64,000 bases of DNA. It comes from Lucinisca nassula (lineage: Eukaryota; Mollusca; Bivalvia; Lucinida; Lucinidae). Location of the stretch: positions 16,632,848 through 16,696,847 of the forward strand of contig OY757017.1 in assembly GCA_963580285.1 (NCBI GenBank). The letters run 5' to 3'. Positions within the stretch are counted from its first letter, which is position 1. Every line of letters begins with the position of its first letter. Below the pieces are notes generated by a model. The model was not told the DNA's origin. It did no database searches and saw only the letters and a program-made list of their open reading frames with translations. This document shows positions 35,851 through 48,869 of the stretch, one piece after another. The translations under genes and the position numbers were made by a program.

Positions 35851-38800
35851 GGTTGCACTACAGTAAATAATTGGTCTTTATGAAAGCTGCACTTGCTTTG
35901 GGGAGAGCTTTCAGTACAGAATTGAATATTCTGCTGCTTCTGATTGGATTTTGTGCTAAGCCATTATTTTTCTGAGAAGTATTATTGTTTATTAGAAGAA
36001 ATATTAGTAGGTATTTGCTATTGTAAAATGCAGCTGATTTAAATTGAACCATAAAATTGTGCTGACTGGCCACTGGAAATGCCTGGATTTATTCGCTGCG
36101 GTATGGGTTTGTTGACACTGGCTGCCAAAAAGGCCAAAATATGCCGCACAGCATACATATTTTTTAGCTTCTTCTTGAAGGTAAATGGTCAGCCTGTCAA
36201 ATTATATGCCTCATAATGGAAGCATTAGACTTGCTGAAATGTGGTAGAACATGGAATATGCCCCAATTTACATTGTGAGTAAGGGGATTTTTTTTACTGT
36301 AGTGCCACCTAAACCGAAAGTAGAAAAATCAGCTCCCCTCTAATGTTTTCATTCATTACATAATATTTTCACACATAATAGGTTCCCTTCAATTCTGTAT
36401 CTTAAAGTGGATCTTCCTGGCATGTATTTTGTCACAGAAACTGTACAAATTGTAAGTTTAGTGCTAATTTAGGACTAACTGGGTGTATTTTATAAGTTTT
36501 TGCTTCTGTTCCATGTAATTGGAGGGGGGGGGGTTACTTAAAAGCCATGTAAATCAGTTGTCATTGGTCTGTTTGGAAAGCAGACCTGCAGTAAATGTCT
36601 AAACAGGAACACAAGAAAAAGAAAATACTCAATATTGAATATAACACTGAGGTTACTTGGCATTAGACAAGGGTCTCAAGCCAATGCAAAATTTCAAAAT
36701 TGTCTCTCCGAACAGCCCGCTGCAATATTGCAATGAGTTTTCTCAGCCGTTGAAAGTTCTTACTGGTTGGGTTCATGTTACAAGATTTGAATAGATATAT
36801 TCAGACATTTCTCATGGCATTAAGGCATTTATAATCATTTTCACCAAGGTTTTGTCCCCAAAATATCCTCAAAATGCTAATTTTTACTGAAATTAGGGGG
36901 TATAGGTGTGAGAACAGCCAAAATTTCTAGCATGGCTGCTAATAGGATATGATTTAGTGCATTTTAGGATTAAAGTATTCCAAAGGCATCTGAGAAGAAG
37001 CACTGATGCAAGCCGGTTTCTGGGTTCCATTCTGGAAAGAGGTAAACTTTGCGCTTTTTCACAAAACATGGTTTGTCCGGCTTTCATCGTAGAATCTGGA
37101 AGCGATAACTTTTTCGCAAAGTTTAAAGATTCTTTGTCACTGAACATTAATTATGCATGACTATATTATTAGATATGGTCTAAACTTGTATTTGGCAATT
37201 CTTTTGGTGGATCATAAAGAAATTAGGGTTTGGTATAGGTTGCACTACAGTAAATAATTGGTCTTTATGAAAGCTGCACTTGCTTTGGGGAGAGCTTTCA
37301 GTACAGAATTGAATATTCTGCTGCTTCTGATTGGATTTTGTGCTAAGCCATTATTTTTCTGAGAAGTATTATTGTTTATTAGAAGAAATATTAGTAGGTA
37401 TTTGCTATTGTAAAATGCAGCTGATTTAAATTGAACCATAAAATTGTGCTGACTGGCCACTGGAAATGCCTGGATTTATTCGCTGCGGTATGGGTTTGTT
37501 GACACTGGCTGCCAAAAAGGCCAAAATATGCCGCACAGCATACATATTTTTTAGCTTCTTCTTGAAGGTAAATGGTCAGCCTGTCAAATTATATGCCTCA
37601 TAATGGAAGCATTAGACTTGCTGAAATGTGGTAGAACATGGAATATGCCCCAATTTACATTGTGAGTAAGGGGATTTTTTTTACTGTAGTGCCACCTAAA
37701 CCGAAAGTAGAAAAATCAGCTCCCCTCTAATGTTTTCATTCATTACATAATATTTAACACATAATAGGTTCCCTTCAATTCTGTATCTTAAAGTGGATCT
37801 TCCTGGCATGTATTTTGTCACAGAAACTGTACAAATTGTAAGTTTAGTGCTAATTTAGGACTAACTGGGTGTATTTTATAAGTTTTTGCTTCTGTTCCAT
37901 GTAATTGGAGGGGGGGGGTTACTTAAAAGCCATGTAAATCAGTTGTCATTGGTCTGTTTGGAAAGCAGACCTGCAGTAAATGTCTAAACAGGAACACAAG
38001 AAAAAGAAAATACTCAATATTGAATATAACACTGAGGTTACTTGGCATTAGACAAGGGTCTCAAGCCAATGCAAAATTTCAAAATTGTCTCTCCGAACAG
38101 CCCGCTGCAATATTGCAATGAGTTTTCTCAGCCGTTGAAAGTTCTTACTGGTTGGGTTCATGTTACAAGATTTGAATAGATATATTCAGACATTTCTCAT
38201 GGCATTAAGGCATTTATAATCATTTTCACCAAGGTTTTGTCCCCAAAATATCCTCAAAATGCTAATTTTTACTGAAATTAGGGGGTATAGGTGTGAGAAC
38301 AGCCAAAATTTCTAGCATGGCTGCTAATAGGATATGATTTAGTGCATTTTAGGATTAAAGTATTCCAAAGGCATCTGAGAAGAAGCACTGATGCAAGCCG
38401 GTTTCTGGGTTCCATTCTGGAAAGAGGTAAACTTTGCGCTTTTTCACAAAACATGGTTTGTCCGGCTTTCATCGTAGAATCTGGAAGCGATAACTTTTTC
38501 GCAAAGTTTAAAGATTCTTTGTCACTGAACATTAATTATGCATGACTATATTATTAGATATGGTCTAAACTTGTATTTGGCAATTCTTTTGGTGGATCAT
38601 AAAGAAATTAGGGTTTGGTATAGGTTGCACTACAGTAAATAATTGGTCTTTATGAAAGCTGCACTTGCTTTGGGGAGAGCTTTCAGTACAGAATTGAATA
38701 TTCTGCTGCTTCTGATTGGATTTTGTGCTAAGCCATTATTTTTCTGAGAAGTATTATTGTTTATTAGAAGAAATATTAGTAGGTATTTGCTATTGTAAAA

Positions 38801-41391
38801 TGCAGCTGATTTAAATTGAACCATAAAATTGTGCTGACTGGCCACTGGAAATGCCTGGATTTATTCGCTGCGGTATGGGTTTGTTGACACTGGCTGCCAA
38901 AAAGGCCAAAATATGCCGCACAGCGTACATATTTTTTAGCTTCTTCTTGAAGGTAAATGGTCAGCCTGTCAAATTATATGCCTCATAATGGAAGCATTAG
39001 ACTTGCTGAAATGTGGTAGAACATGGAATATGCCCCAATTTACATTGTGAGTAAGGGGATTTTTTTTACTGTAGTGCCACCTAAACCGAAAGTAGAAAAA
39101 TCAGCTCCCCTCTAATGTTTTCATTCATTACATAATATTTTCACACATAATAGGTTCCCTTCAATTCTGTATCTTAAAGTGGATCTTCCTGGCATGTATT
39201 TTGTCACAGAAACTGTACAAATTGTAAGTTTAGTGCTAATTTAGGACTAACTGGGTGTATTTTATAAGTTTTTGCTTCTGTTCCATGTAATTGGAGGGGG
39301 GGTTACTTAAAAGCCATGTAAATCAGTTGTCATTGGTCTGTTTGGAAAGCAGACCTGCAGTAAATGTCTAAACAGGAACACAAGAAAAAGAAAATACTCA
39401 ATATTGAATATAACACTGAGGTTACTTGGCATTAGACAAGGGTCTCAAGCCAATGCAAAATTTCAAAATTGTCTCTCTGAACAGCCCGCTGCAATATTGC
39501 AATGAGTTTTCTCAGCCGTTGAAAGTTCTTACTGGTTGGGTTCATGTTACAAGATTTGAATAGATATATTCAGACATTTCTCATGGCATTAAGGCATTTA
39601 TAATCATTTTCACCAAGGTTTTGTCCCCAAAATATCCTCAAAATGCCAATTTTTACTGAAATTAGGGGGTATAGGTGTGAGAACAGCCAAAATTTCTAGC
39701 ATGGCTGCTAATAGGATATGATTTAGTGCATTTTAGGATTAAAGTATTCCAAAGGCATCTGAGAAGAAGCACTGATGCAAGCCGGTTTCTGGGTTCCATT
39801 CTGGAAAGAGGTAAACTTTGCGCTTTTTCACAAAACATGGTTTGTCCGGCTTTCATCGTAGAATCTGGAAGCGATAACTTTTTCGCAAAGTTTAAAGATT
39901 CTTTGTCACTGAACATTAATTATGCATGACTATATTATTAGATATGGTCTAAACTTGTATTTGGCAATTCTTTTGGTGGATCATAAAGAAATTAGGGTTT
40001 GGTATAGGTTGCACTACAGTAAATAATTGGTCTTTATGAAAGCTGCACTTGCTTTGGGGAGAGCTTTCAGTACAGAATTGAATATTCTGCTGCTTCTGAT
40101 TGGATTTTGTGCTAAGCCATTATTTTTCTGAGAAGTATTATTGTTTATTAGAAGAAATATTAGTAGGTATTTGCTATTGTAAAATGCAGCTGATTTAAAT
40201 TGAACCATAAAATTGTGCTGACTGGCCACTGGAAATGCCTGGATTTATTCGCTGCGGTATGGGTTTGTTGACACTGGCTGCCAAAAAGGCCAAAATATGC
40301 CGCACAGCATACATATTTTTTAGCTTCTTCTTGAAGGTAAATGGTCAGCCTGTCAAATTATATGCCTCATAATGGAAGCATTAGACTTGCTGAAATGTGG
40401 TAGAACATGGAATATGCCCCAATTTACATTGTGAGTAAGGGGATTTTTTTTACTGTAGTGCCACCTAAACCGAAAGTAGAAAAATCAGCTCCCCTCTAAT
40501 GTTTTCATTCATTACATAATATTTTCACACATAATAGGTTCCCTTCAATTCTGTATCTTAAAGTGGATCTTCCTGGCATGTATTTTGTCACAGAAACTGT
40601 ACAAATTGTAAGTTTAGTGCTAATTTAGGACTAACTGGGTGTATTTTATAAGTTTTTGCTTCTGTTCCATGTAATTGGAGGGGGGGGTTACTTAAAAGCC
40701 ATGTAAATCAGTTGTCATTGGTCTGTTTGGAAAGCAGACCTGCAGTAAATGTCTAAACAGGAACACAAGAAAAAGAAAATACTCAATATTGAATATAACA
40801 CTGAGGTTACTTGGCATTAGACAAGGGTCTCAAGCCAATGCAAAATTTCAAAATTGTCTCTCCGAACAGCCCGCTGCAATATTGCAATGAGTTTTCTCAG
40901 CCGTTGAAAGTTCTTACTGGTTGGGTTCATGTTACAAGATTTGAATAGATATATTCAGACATTTCTCATGGCATTAAGGCATTTATAATCATTTTCACCA
41001 AGGTTTTGTCCCCAAAATATCCTCAAAATGCCAATTTTTACTGAAATTAGGGGGTATAGGTGTGAGAACAGCCAAAATTTCTAGCATGGCTGCTAATAGG
41101 ATATGATTTAGTGCATTTTAGGATTAAAGTATTCCAAAGGCATCTGAGAAGAAGCACTGATGCAAGCCGGTTTCTGGGTTCCATTCTGGAAAGAGGTAAA
41201 CTTTGCGCTTTTTCACAAAACATGGTTTGTCCGGCTTTCATCGTAGAATCTGGAAGCGATAACTTTTTCGCAAAGTTTAAAGATTCTTTGTCACTGAACA
41301 TTAATTATGCATGACTATATTATTAGATATGGTCTAAACTTGTATTTGGCAATTCTTTTGGTGGATCATAAAGAAATTATGGTTTGGTATA
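34928..41391. repeat. Higher-order block 3 (short, B, C, G, D; 6464 bp)
   Basis: Same order as block 2 plus a C unit at 37238 carrying the ATATTTAACACAT deletion variant and 9 G. The only other unit with that variant starts at 25695 and is also followed by a G and a D unit, so 25695-29848 looks like the end of another copy of this block. Confidence 0.85.
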
Positions 41392-42314
41392 AACCGAAAG
41401 TAGAAAAATCAGCTCCCCTCTAATGTTTTCATTCATTACATAATATTTTCACACATAATAGGTTCCCTTCAATTCTGTATCTTAAAGTGGATCTTCCTGG
41501 CATGTATTTTGTCACAGAAACTGTACAAATTGTAAGTTTAGTGCTAATTTAGGACTAACTGGGTGTATTTTATAAGTTTTTGCTTCTGTTCCATGTAATT
41601 GGAGGGGGGGTTACTTAAAAGCCATGTAAATCAGTTGTCATTGGTCTGTTTGGAAAGCAGACCTGCAGTAAATGTCTAAACAGGAACACAAGAAAAAGAA
41701 AATACTCAATATTGAATATAACACTGAGGTTACTTGGCATTAGACAAGGGTCTCAAGCCAATGCAAAATTTCAAAATTGTCTCTCTGAACAGCCCGCTGC
41801 AATATTGCAATGAGTTTTCTCAGCCGTTGAAAGTTCTTACTGGTTGGGTTCATGTTACAAGATTTGAATAGATATATTCAGACATTTCTCATGGCATTAA
41901 GGCATTTATAATCATTTTCACCAAGGTTTTGTCCCCAAAATATCCTCAAAATGCCAATTTTTACTGAAATTAGGGGGTATAGGTGTGAGAACAGCCAAAA
42001 TTTCTAGCATGGCTGCTAATAGGATATGATTTAGTGCATTTTAGGATTAAAGTATTCCAAAGGCATCTGAGAAGAAGCACTGATGCAAGCCGGTTTCTGG
42101 GTTCCATTCTGGAAAGAGGTAAACTTTGCGCTTTTTCACAAAACATGGTTTGTCCGGCTTTCATCGTAGAATCTGGAAGCGATAACTTTTTCGCAAAGTT
42201 TAAAGATTCTTTGTCACTGAACATTAATTATGCATGACTATATTATTAGATATGGTCTAAACTTGTATTTGGCAATTCTTTTGGTGGATCATAAAGAAAT
42301 TATGGTTTGGTATA
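41392..42314. repeat. Short unit 3 (empty site)
   Basis: Same length, junction and diagnostic variants as the other two short units. The three most simply derive from one short unit copied by block amplification. Confidence 0.92.
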
Positions 42315-45300
42315 GGTTGCACTACAGTAAATAATTGGTCTTTATGAAAGCTGCACTTGCTTTGGGGAGAGCTTTCAGTACAGAATTGAATATTCTGCTG
42401 CTTCTGATTGGATTTTGTGCTAAGCCATTATTTTTCTGAGAAGTATTATTGTTTATTAGAAGAAATATTAGTAGGTATTTGCTATTGTAAAATGCAGCTG
42501 ATTTAAATTGAACCATAAAATTGTGCTGACTGGCCACTGGAAATGCCTGGATTTATTCGCTGCGGTATGGGTTTGTTGACACTGGCTGCCAAAAAGGCCA
42601 AAATATGCCGCACAGCATACATATTTTTTAGCTTCTTCTTGAAGGTAAATGGTCAGCCTGTCAAATTATATGCCTCATAATGGAAGCATTAGACTTGCTG
42701 AAATGTGGTAGAACATGGAATATGCCCCAATTTACATTGTGAGTAAGGGGATTTTTTTTACTGTAGTACCACCTAAACCGAAAGTAGAAAAATCAGCTCC
42801 CCTCTAATGTTTTCATTCATTACATAATATTTTCACACATAATAGGTTCCCTTCAATTCTGTATCTTAAAGTGGATCTTCCTGGCATGTATTTTGTCACA
42901 GAAACTGTACAAATTGTAAGTTTAGTGCTAATTTAGGACTAACTGGGTGTATTTTATAAGTTTTTGCTTCTGTTCCATGTAATTGGAGGGGGGGGGTTAC
43001 TTAAAAGCCATGTAAATCAGTTGTCATTGGTCTGTTTGGAAAGCAGACCTGCAGTAAATGTCTAAACAGGAACACAAGAAAAAGAAAATACTCAATATTG
43101 AATATAACACTGAGGTTACTTGGCATTAGACAAGGGTCTCAAGCCAATGCAAAATTTCAAAATTGTCTCTCCGAACAGCCCGCTGCAATATTGCAATGAG
43201 TTTTCTCAGCCGTTGAAAGTTCTTACTGGTTGGGTTCATGTTACAAGATTTGAATAGATATATTCAGACATTTCTCATGGCATTAAGGCATTTATAATCA
43301 TTTTCACCAAGGTTTTGTCCCCAAAATATCCTCAAAATGCTAATTTTTACTGAAATTAGGGGGTATAGGTGTGAGAACAGCCAAAATTTCTAGCATGGCT
43401 GCTAATAGGATATGATTTAGTGCATTTTAGGATTAAAGTATTCCAAAGGCATCTGAGAAGAAGCACTGATGCAAGCCGGTTTCTGGGTTCCATTCTGGAA
43501 AGAGGTAAACTTTGCGCTTTTTCACAAAACATGGTTTGTCCGGCTTTCATCGTAGAATCTGGAAGCGATAACTTTTTCGCAAAGTTTAAAGATTCTTTGT
43601 CACTGAACATTAATTATGCATGACTATATTATTAGATATGGTCTAAACTTGTATTTGGCAATTCTTTTGGTGGATCATAAAGAAATTATGGTTTGGTATA
43701 GGTTGCACTACAGTAAATAATTGGTCTTTATGAAAGCTGCACTTGCTTTGGGGAGAGCTTTCAGTACAGAATTGAATATTCTGCTGCTTCTGATTGGATT
43801 TTGTGCTAAGCCATTATTTTTCTGAGAAGTATTATTGTTTATTAGAAGAAATATTAGTAGGTATTTGCTATTGTAAAATGCAGCTGATTTAAATTGAACC
43901 ATAAAATTGTGCTGACTGGCCACTGGAAATGCCTGGATTTATTCGCTGCGGTATGGGTTTGTTGACACTGGCTGCCAAAAAGGCCAAAATATGCCGCACA
44001 GCATACATATTTTTTAGCTTCTTCTTGAAGGTAAATGGTCAGCCTGTCAAATTATATGCCTCATAATGGAAGCATTAGACTTGCTGAAATGTGGTAGAAC
44101 ATGGAATATGCCCCAATTTACATTGTGAGTAAGGGGATTTTTTTTACTGTAGTGCCACCTAAACCGAAAGTAGAAAAATCAGCTCCCCTCTAATGTTTTC
44201 ATTCATTACATAATATTTTCACACATAATAGGTTCCCTTCAATTCTGTATCTTAAAGTGGATCTTCCTGGCATGTATTTTGTCACAGAAACTGTACAAAT
44301 TGTAAGTTTAGTGCTAATTTAGGACTAACTGGGTGTATTTTATAAGTTTTTGCTTCTGTTCCATGTAATTGGAGGGGGGGGGGGTTACTTAAAAGCCATG
44401 TAAATCAGTTGTCATTGGTCTGTTTGGAAAGCAGACCTGCAGTAAATGTCTAAACAGGAACACAAGAAAAAGAAAATACTCAATATTGAATATAACACTG
44501 AGGTTACTTGGCATTAGACAAGGGTCTCAAGCCAATGCAAAATTTCAAAATTGTCTCTCCGAACAGCCCGCTGCAATATTGCAATGAGTTTTCTCAGCCG
44601 TTGAAAGTTCTTACTGGTTGGGTTCATGTTACAAGATTTGAATAGATATATTCAGACATTTCTCATGGCATTAAGGCATTTATAATCATTTTCACCAAGG
44701 TTTTGTCCCCAAAATATCCTCAAAATGCTAATTTTTACTGAAATTAGGGGGTATAGGTGTGAGAACAGCCAAAATTTCTAGCATGGCTGCTAATAGGATA
44801 TGATTTAGTGCATTTTAGGATTAAAGTATTCCAAAGGCATCTGAGAAGAAGCACTGATGCAAGCCGGTTTCTGGGTTCCATTCTGGAAAGAGGTAAACTT
44901 TGCGCTTTTTCACAAAACATGGTTTGTCCGGCTTTCATCGTAGAATCTGGAAGCGATAACTTTTTCGCAAAGTTTAAAGATTCTTTGTCACTGAACATTA
45001 ATTATGCATGACTATATTATTAGATATGGTCTAAACTTGTATTTGGCAATTCTTTTGGTGGATCATAAAGAAATTAGGGTTTGGTATAGGTTGCACTACA
45101 GTAAATAATTGGTCTTTATGAAAGCTGCACTTGCTTTGGGGAGAGCTTTCAGTACAGAATTGAATATTCTGCTGCTTCTGATTGGATTTTGTGCTAAGCC
45201 ATTATTTTTCTGAGAAGTATTATTGTTTATTAGAAGAAATATTAGTAGGTATTTGCTATTGTAAAATGCAGCTGATTTAAATTGAACCATAAAATTGTGC

Positions 45301-47857
45301 TGACTGGCCACTGGAAATGCCTGGATTTATTCGCTGCGGTATGGGTTTGTTGACACTGGCTGCCAAAAAGGCCAAAATATGCCGCACAGCGTACATATTT
45401 TTTAGCTTCTTCTTGAAGGTAAATGGTCAGCCTGTCAAATTATATGCCTCATAATGGAAGCATTAGACTTGCTGAAATGTGGTAGAACATGGAATATGCC
45501 CCAATTTACATTGTGAGTAAGGGGATTTTTTTTACTGTAGTGCCACCTAAACCGAAAGTAGAAAAATCAGCTCCCCTCTAATGTTTTCATTCATTACATA
45601 ATATTTTCACACATAATAGGTTCCCTTCAATTCTGTATCTTAAAGTGGATCTTCCTGGCATGTATTTTGTCACAGAAACTGTACAAATTGTAAGTTTAGT
45701 GCTAATTTAGGACTAACTGGGTGTATTTTATAAGTTTTTGCTTCTGTTCCATGTAATTGGAGGGGGGGTTACTTAAAAGCCATGTAAATCAGTTGTCATT
45801 GGTCTGTTTGGAAAGCAGACCTGCAGTAAATGTCTAAACAGGAACACAAGAAAAAGAAAATACTCAATATTGAATATAACACTGAGGTTACTTGGCATTA
45901 GACAAGGGTCTCAAGCCAATGCAAAATTTCAAAATTGTCTCTCTGAACAGCCCGCTGCAATATTGCAATGAGTTTTCTCAGCCGTTGAAAGTTCTTACTG
46001 GTTGGGTTCATGTTACAAGATTTGAATAGATATATTCAGACATTTCTCATGGCATTAAGGCATTTATAATCATTTTCACCAAGGTTTTGTCCCCAAAATA
46101 TCCTCAAAATGCCAATTTTTACTGAAATTAGGGGGTATAGGTGTGAGAACAGCCAAAATTTCTAGCATGGCTGCTAATAGGATATGATTTAGTGCATTTT
46201 AGGATTAAAGTATTCCAAAGGCATCTGAGAAGAAGCACTGATGCAAGCCGGTTTCTGGGTTCCATTCTGGAAAGAGGTAAACTTTGCGCTTTTTCACAAA
46301 ACATGGTTTGTCCGGCTTTCATCGTAGAATCTGGAAGCGATAACTTTTTCGCAAAGTTTAAAGATTCTTTGTCACTGAACATTAATTATGCATGACTATA
46401 TTATTAGATATGGTCTAAACTTGTATTTGGCAATTCTTTTGGTGGATCATAAAGAAATTAGGGTTTGGTATAGGTTGCACTACAGTAAATAATTGGTCTT
46501 TATGAAAGCTGCACTTGCTTTGGGGAGAGCTTTCAGTACAGAATTGAATATTCTGCTGCTTCTGATTGGATTTTGTGCTAAGCCATTATTTTTCTGAGAA
46601 GTATTATTGTTTATTAGAAGAAATATTAGTAGGTATTTGCTATTGTAAAATGCAGCTGATTTAAATTGAACCATAAAATTGTGCTGACTGGCCACTGGAA
46701 ATGCCTGGATTTATTCGCTGCGGTATGGGTTTGTTGACACTGGCTGCCAAAAAGGCCAAAATATGCCGCACAGCATACATATTTTTTAGCTTCTTCTTGA
46801 AGGTAAATGGTCAGCCTGTCAAATTATATGCCTCATAATGGAAGCATTAGACTTGCTGAAATGTGGTAGAACATGGAATATGCCCCAATTTACATTGTGA
46901 GTAAGGGGATTTTTTTTACTGTAGTGCCACCTAAACCGAAAGTAGAAAAATCAGCTCCCCTCTAATGTTTTCATTCATTACATAATATTTTCACACATAA
47001 TAGGTTCCCTTCAATTCTGTATCTTAAAGTGGATCTTCCTGGCATGTATTTTGTCACAGAAACTGTACAAATTGTAAGTTTAGTGCTAATTTAGGACTAA
47101 CTGGGTGTATTTTATAAGTTTTTGCTTCTGTTCCATGTAATTGGAGGGGGGGGTTACTTAAAAGCCATGTAAATCAGTTGTCATTGGTCTGTTTGGAAAG
47201 CAGACCTGCAGTAAATGTCTAAACAGGAACACAAGAAAAAGAAAATACTCAATATTGAATATAACACTGAGGTTACTTGGCATTAGACAAGGGTCTCAAG
47301 CCAATGCAAAATTTCAAAATTGTCGCTCCGAACAGCCCGCTGCAATATTGCAATGAGTTTTCTCAGCCGTTGAAAGTTCTTACTGGTTGGGTTCATGTTA
47401 CAAGATTTGAATAGATATATTCAGACATTTCTCATGGCATTAAGGCATTTATAATCATTTTCACCAAGGTTTTGTCCCCAAAATATCCTCAAAATGCCAA
47501 TTTTTACTGAAATTAGGGGGTATAGGTGTGAGAACAGCCAAAATTTCTAGCATGGCTGCTAATAGGATATGATTTAGTGCATTTTAGGATTAAAGTATTC
47601 CAAAGGCATCTGAGAAGAAGCACTGATGCAAGCCGGTTTCTGGGTTCCATTCTGGAAAGAGGTAAACTTTGCGCTTTTTCACAAAACATGGTTTGTCCGG
47701 CTTTCATCGTAGAATCTGGAAGCGATAACTTTTTCGCAAAGTTTAAAGATTCTTTGTCACTGAACATTAATTATGCATGACTATATTATTAGATATGGTC
47801 TAAACTTGTATTTGGCAATTCTTTTGGTGGATCATAAAGAAATTAGGGTTTGGTATA
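41392..47857. repeat. Higher-order block 4 (short, B', B'', G, D; 6466 bp)
   Basis: Two GCTAATTTTT-type units (42315 with 9 G and 43701 with 11 G) precede the G unit (45089) and D unit (46473). It is nearly the same length as block 3 but with B'' in place of C. The final D unit has its own change (GTCGCTCCG). Confidence 0.8.
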
Positions 47858-47869
47858 GGTTGCACTACA

Positions 47870-48142
47870 AATTTTAAAACACTAAAGGACACATATTATT
47901 GCCAAGGACAGTCACTCTGCTTTTCTGGTTATTGTATTATCTGCCCTTTTGATATACATGTATGTAGTTCCTTTACTATATTGAATGCCTTAGTGAAGTT
48001 TTACAGATAACTATAACACTTAAAAGTACCACTATTATGGGCAAGGCTATAACCATATTATCTTGCAGTGGTGGGGTATCATGCAGTGTTAGCGTGCTTT
48101 TATTGTCATTTGAGATATCTTACCTTGTTATTTATTTATTTT
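47870..48142. other. Right flank of the array; nothing recognised
   Basis: Unrelated low-copy-looking DNA starts right after GGTTGCACTACA. No gene is seen. Confidence 0.45.
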
Positions 48143-48299
48143 GAAGCCTCCGTGGTGTAGTGGTTACACTACTCGCCTTGTAAACCAGGGATCGCAGTAT
48201 CGATCCGGGCTTCTCCAGACTTTCGGATGAGTCTTTAAACCGAGGTCCCGTCTCAGTATGACCTTAGCTATTGGTGGGACGTAAAACTCAAACACTCAC
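48143..48299 (+). mobile_element. SINE-like element, family C (tRNA-derived), near full length
   Basis: The head GAAGCCTCCGTGGTGTAGTGG with GTTACACTACTCGCCTTGTA and box-B-like AGTATCGATCCGG looks like a tRNA. The body ends GGTGGGACGTAAAACTC and AAACACTCAC. Other copies are at 14350-14512 (plus) and 48508-48868 (minus, interrupted). Confidence 0.75.
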
Positions 48300-48507
48300 T
48301 TTCCTTGTTTTTAGCCTTCATCGGAAAGCATTTCATTGGTGATGAATCTGATGATAAGTATAGCTTAAATACCCAGCAGTCATCTTTTTTTATACAGTGG
48401 CCTACAACTCAGTTTATTAGTGTGTTTTTTTTCCTGCAAGTAATAAATTACAGTTTGTCAGTCAGTTTTGGCCCCTGCACATTGGGACTGGAAGAAACAG
48501 ATGGGCT

Positions 48508-48868
48508 GAGTGAGTGTTTTAATTTTACGTCCCACCAACAACTAAGGAGCGCTTTGATGCAGTGGTAGTGCATTGGATTTGTGATCAAGAGGTTGCGGGT
48601 TCAAGCCTCACACTGACGGTGACCAAAGTGTTGTGCCTTTGAGCAAGGCACTTCATCCACATTGCTTAAAACAAAAAACAAAACAAAGTACTAGTTACCA
48701 CCCAGGAAATCCTGCTCAAATGTGAGCGAGGAAAAAAAAGGTCATACGGAGATGGGACATCGGTTTAAAGACTCATTCGAAAGTTTGGAGAAGCCCGGAA
48801 TCAATCCTGCAACACCTTGTTTACAAGGCGAGTACCGGTAGCATAACCACTACACCACAGAGGCTTCT
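48508..48868 (-). mobile_element. SINE family C copy, interrupted by another SINE
   Basis: The minus-strand C element runs from 48868 to 48741 (GAAGCCTCTGTGGTGTAGTG), is broken, and continues from 48547 to 48508 (GGTGGGACGTAAAATTAAA). Removing 48548-48741 restores the continuous text CTAAGGTCATAC. Confidence 0.75.
48548..48737 (+). mobile_element. tRNA-derived SINE-like element, family D, nested in family C
   Basis: The head GCGCTTTGATGCAGTGGTAG holds a box A and GCGGGTTCAAGCCTC a good box B, with TTGTGATC at the anticodon position (His-like GTG). The body has TTGAGCAAGGCACTTCATCC, and the 3' end is an A-rich tail. It is flanked by AAGG on both sides (48544-48547 and 48738-48741), a short target duplication. 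Confidence 0.75.
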
Positions 48869-48869
48869 A

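Larger units (their letters stand above)
21535..47869. repeat. 26.3 kb tandem array of 20 near-identical units (17 of ~1385 bp, 3 of 923 bp)
   Basis: Units begin GGTTGCACTACAGTAAATAA. Starts: 21535, 22922, 24309, 25695, 27080, 28464, 29849 (short), 30772, 32159, 33543, 34928 (short), 35851, 37238, 38623, 40007, 41392 (short), 42315, 43701, 45089 and 46473. The array ends with 12 bp of a 21st unit at 47858-47869. Full units measure 1384-1388 bp and short ones exactly 923 bp. Most differences are single bases and a G-run of 7-11. Each unit contains a 67-codon plus-strand frame overlapping an 84-codon minus-strand frame, and full units also a 71-codon minus-strand frame. None resembles a known family. 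Their conservation only reflects overall identity. Confidence 0.97.

Noticed and set aside
21535..47869. A CRISPR-like or gene-family interpretation of the regular array
   Set aside because: Units are ~1.4 kb, contiguous and nearly identical, with no short repeat/unique spacer pattern and no conserved long frame. This is a satellite.
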